The notes under the pieces were generated by a model. It saw only the letters and a list, made by a program, of their open reading frames with translations. It did not search any database and was not told where the DNA came from. From contig JAQWBI010000004.1 in the NCBI GenBank assembly GCA_028706475.1, forward strand, positions 1-64,000: a DNA stretch of 64,000 bases, in the 5' to 3' direction. The position numbers and the translations under genes were made by a program. The stretch's first letter is position 1, and every line of letters begins with the position of its first letter. Shown here piece after piece: positions 63,990-64,000 of this stretch. The DNA comes from Candidatus Cloacimonadota bacterium (GTDB lineage Bacteria; Cloacimonadota; Cloacimonadia; Cloacimonadales; Cloacimonadaceae).

Positions 63990-64000
63990 CTGCTTTTTTC

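Overview
The window is a gene-dense bacterial chromosome segment of moderate GC. Every protein gene I support lies on the minus strand except one (a Ppx/GppA-family gene at 45026-45940). A cluster of four tRNA genes is also on the plus strand. Two large secreted proteins end in a 'YPNP...' FlgD-like/type IX secretion sorting domain. A PorV/PorQ-like barrel, a BatA-type membrane VWA protein and a biotin-dependent carboxyltransferase set for fermentative metabolism are also present. Together these suggest an anaerobe of the FCB group, most plausibly Cloacimonadota; this is inference from gene content, not a measured placement.

Layout by transcription unit, in transcription order on the minus strand. 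(1) 63372-62794: a lipoprotein gene broken by two in-frame stops. (2) 62649-57580: mmdA-like carboxyltransferase, small accessory subunit, oadA-like subunit with biotin domain, pyrR, pyrF. (3) 57000-52746: four exported proteins, including an LPP20-like and a CsgG/LpoB-like one, function unknown. (4) plus strand 52312-52700: tRNA-Ser, Ser, Gln, Gln and a terminator. (5) 52075-46433: exported VWA protein, histidine kinase with an extracytoplasmic FG-GAP-like propeller, and an NtrC-type sigma54 activator. (6) 45026-45940 (+): Ppx/GppA-like. (7) 44685-33573: tpiA, serS, an unknown secreted protein, a Wzz-like protein, mazG, a histidine kinase, nnr, a molybdopterin-fold protein and a DMT transporter. 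(8) 33193-20066: gingipain-like C25 peptidase, yggS, PlsY-like, GNAT-like, PAP2, PorV-like, BatA/VWA, dxs, mnmE. (9) 19785-11596: ackA, hybrid histidine kinase, S4 protein, HExxH membrane peptidase, tldD, tldE. (10) 10961-10791: zinc-ribbon protein. (11) 10569-1537 in several units: transglutaminase-like protein, hisS, ridA, cobalamin adenosyltransferase, gpmA, ferredoxin, a beta-helix cargo protein and a frameshifted C_GCAxxG_C_C protein. (12) eno.

How they fit together: eno, gpmA and tpiA are lower glycolysis, and ackA gives substrate-level ATP. The carboxyltransferase operon, with the cobalamin adenosyltransferase, points to a methylmalonyl-CoA/oxaloacetate route to propionate. The secreted peptidase, transglutaminase-like protein, TldD/E and membrane peptidase fit a protein-degrading life.

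The least ordinary features are: a dispersed palindromic repeat family of six copies, two of which start exactly at the stop codon of the upstream gene; a 23-bp palindromic sequence present both inside and just downstream of the NtrC-type gene; the propeller kinase/VWA/NtrC module; the four-gene LPP20/CsgG-like cluster; a sulfite-oxidase-fold protein whose molybdenum-ligand cysteine appears to be serine; and two broken genes.
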